DNA of 64,000 nucleotides, from positions 1,240,001-1,304,000 of the forward strand of contig NZ_CP022743.1 in the NCBI RefSeq assembly GCF_002257585.1, written 5' to 3'. The notes under the pieces are model-generated. The model did no database searches. It was not told the origin of the DNA and was given only the letters and a program-made list of their open reading frames with translations. Positions 63,452 through 64,000 of the stretch are shown here, piece after piece (the first letter of the stretch is position 1; every line of letters begins with the position of its first letter). Source of the stretch: Mucilaginibacter xinganensis. GTDB taxonomy: Bacteria > Bacteroidota > Bacteroidia > Sphingobacteriales > Sphingobacteriaceae. The position numbers and the translations under genes are program-made.

Positions 63452-63511
63452 ACTGGTATTATATGGGTAAAATAGCTATTATTGACTAATAAATAGTCGT
63501 AAAGGATTTTT

Positions 63512-64000
63512 ATGAAAAAAGATACCGTGCCAAATATTCTCTCTGCTTTTGCGCAATCACTGGGGACGGAGGTAAAAAACCATAGGTTAGAGATCCCTGA
63601 AACGTTTGGCAAGGGCTATTGTACCGGATACGTTTTTAATGAATATATCCGGCTACTGATCAGCAATTACGAACTCAACGAAGATTTGGTAATTAAAAAT
63701 CCCGACAGGAATGCAGGAGGCCGGATGATTTTTTTTAAGTTCCAACATGTTTTTTCCCGAACATTAGAAACGCCATCCGTTTTGATTGCCACCAGCCGTG
63801 TCAATACAGATGATGTAATTGCCATCCACACCAATACCGCGACGATTAATATAGAAGTGAATGCCGATTATCTAAACGGGCTTTTTGATGTAGCTTTAAG
63901 ATCGCCTGTTTTGCAAAGCCTGTTAGCAAATACGCAGCCCCTGCTGTTTGAACAAATCATTTATCCCTCCCTTCAAAAAATTGTGGACGACATGCTAACT
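63512..64000 (+). CDS. AraC-family transcriptional regulator, N-terminal part (runs off the window)
   Basis: 163 codons are visible from the ATG at 63512 and the frame stays open to base 64000. The N-terminal ligand-binding domain reads as the cupin-like AraC type of Bacteroidota (FGKGYCTGYVFNEYIRLLI, VIKNPDRN, MIFFKFQHVF, DDVIAIHTNTATINIEV). The helix-turn-helix part would lie beyond the window, so the family call rests on the N-terminus. It is divergent from the epimerase/MFS unit, with a 92-base gap, and probably controls it. Confidence 0.7.
   Translation, partial: MKKDTVPNILSAFAQSLGTEVKNHRLEIPETFGKGYCTGYVFNEYIRLLISNYELNEDLVIKNPDRNAGGRMIFFKFQHVFSRTLETPSVLIATSRVNTDDVIAIHTNTATINIEVNADYLNGLFDVALRSPVLQSLLANTQPLLFEQIIYPSLQKIVDDMLT

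Noticed and set aside
1..64000. tRNA or rRNA genes and mobile elements
   Set aside because: Intergenic stretches were read on both strands; no cloverleaf, rRNA segment, transposase or integrase pattern was found by eye.

Overview
The window looks like chromosomal DNA from a Bacteroidota member, most likely of the Sphingobacteriaceae (Mucilaginibacter/Pedobacter type). The evidence is a type IX secretion pair (PorP/SprF-like barrel plus a giant protein with a gliding-type C-terminal domain), a TonB-dependent receptor with a carboxypeptidase-regulatory-like N-terminus, many lipoproteins, periplasmic GH3 and GH20 glycosidases, weak Shine-Dalgarno sequences, and the Bacteroidota -7 promoter element TAnnTTTG close upstream of many genes. 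I see no rRNA, tRNA, CRISPR array, transposase, integrase or prophage gene. The genus is an inference.

Layout. 1-3450: end of a fumarylacetoacetate hydrolase-family gene, a SMUG2-like uracil-DNA glycosylase, an isolated pstS and a small membrane protein. 3621-10662: carbohydrate genes (GH3 beta-glucosidase, NagB, class I aldolase, mannose-6-phosphate isomerase, a phosphomannomutase-like HAD protein, a GH130 phosphorylase). The last four could carry mannosides through Man-1-P, Man-6-P and Fru-6-P into glycolysis. 10743-12678: reverse-strand operon with two tandem nucleotidase paralogues and a 3-hydroxyisobutyrate-dehydrogenase-like enzyme. 13042-17843: a tricorn-type protease and an aminopeptidase P. 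17926-26931: reverse-strand surface genes (glycosyltransferase, two methyltransferases, the type IX secretion pair, a flippase). 27099-32886: MarR-type regulator, TonB-dependent receptor with a beta-helix lipoprotein in place of SusD, and a small winged-helix protein. 32992-34803: typA.

35187-42043 is the most unusual block: a membrane protein, a YceI-like lipoprotein, a lipoprotein with a CX4CH haem-type motif, a DUF5777-like barrel, a monohaem cytochrome c, a 92-residue Tat-type protein, a multi-cluster iron-sulfur protein, an NrfD/PsrC-type quinol-interacting membrane protein and a membrane-anchored Ig-like protein. No catalytic molybdopterin subunit is present. Three TGAC-N4-GTCA-like dyads lie in its intergenic regions, suggesting CRP/FNR-type control. 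It reads as a quinol-to-cytochrome electron-transfer module of unknown purpose.

42139-50567: CorA, then a TetR-controlled RND efflux operon with three matching 19-bp operator-like repeats and a 40-codon single-helix membrane ORF at its end. 50732-56189: patatin-like lipase, GH20 hexosaminidase, and a two-gene DNA-metabolism operon (radical SAM protein plus partner) behind a perfect 11-bp inverted repeat abutting the start codon. 56233-64000: OmpA-like lipoprotein, methyltransferase, lipoprotein, metallophosphoesterase, a repeat-containing secreted protein, an orphan ECF sigma factor, and an MFS transporter/epimerase pair divergent from an AraC-type regulator that runs off the window.
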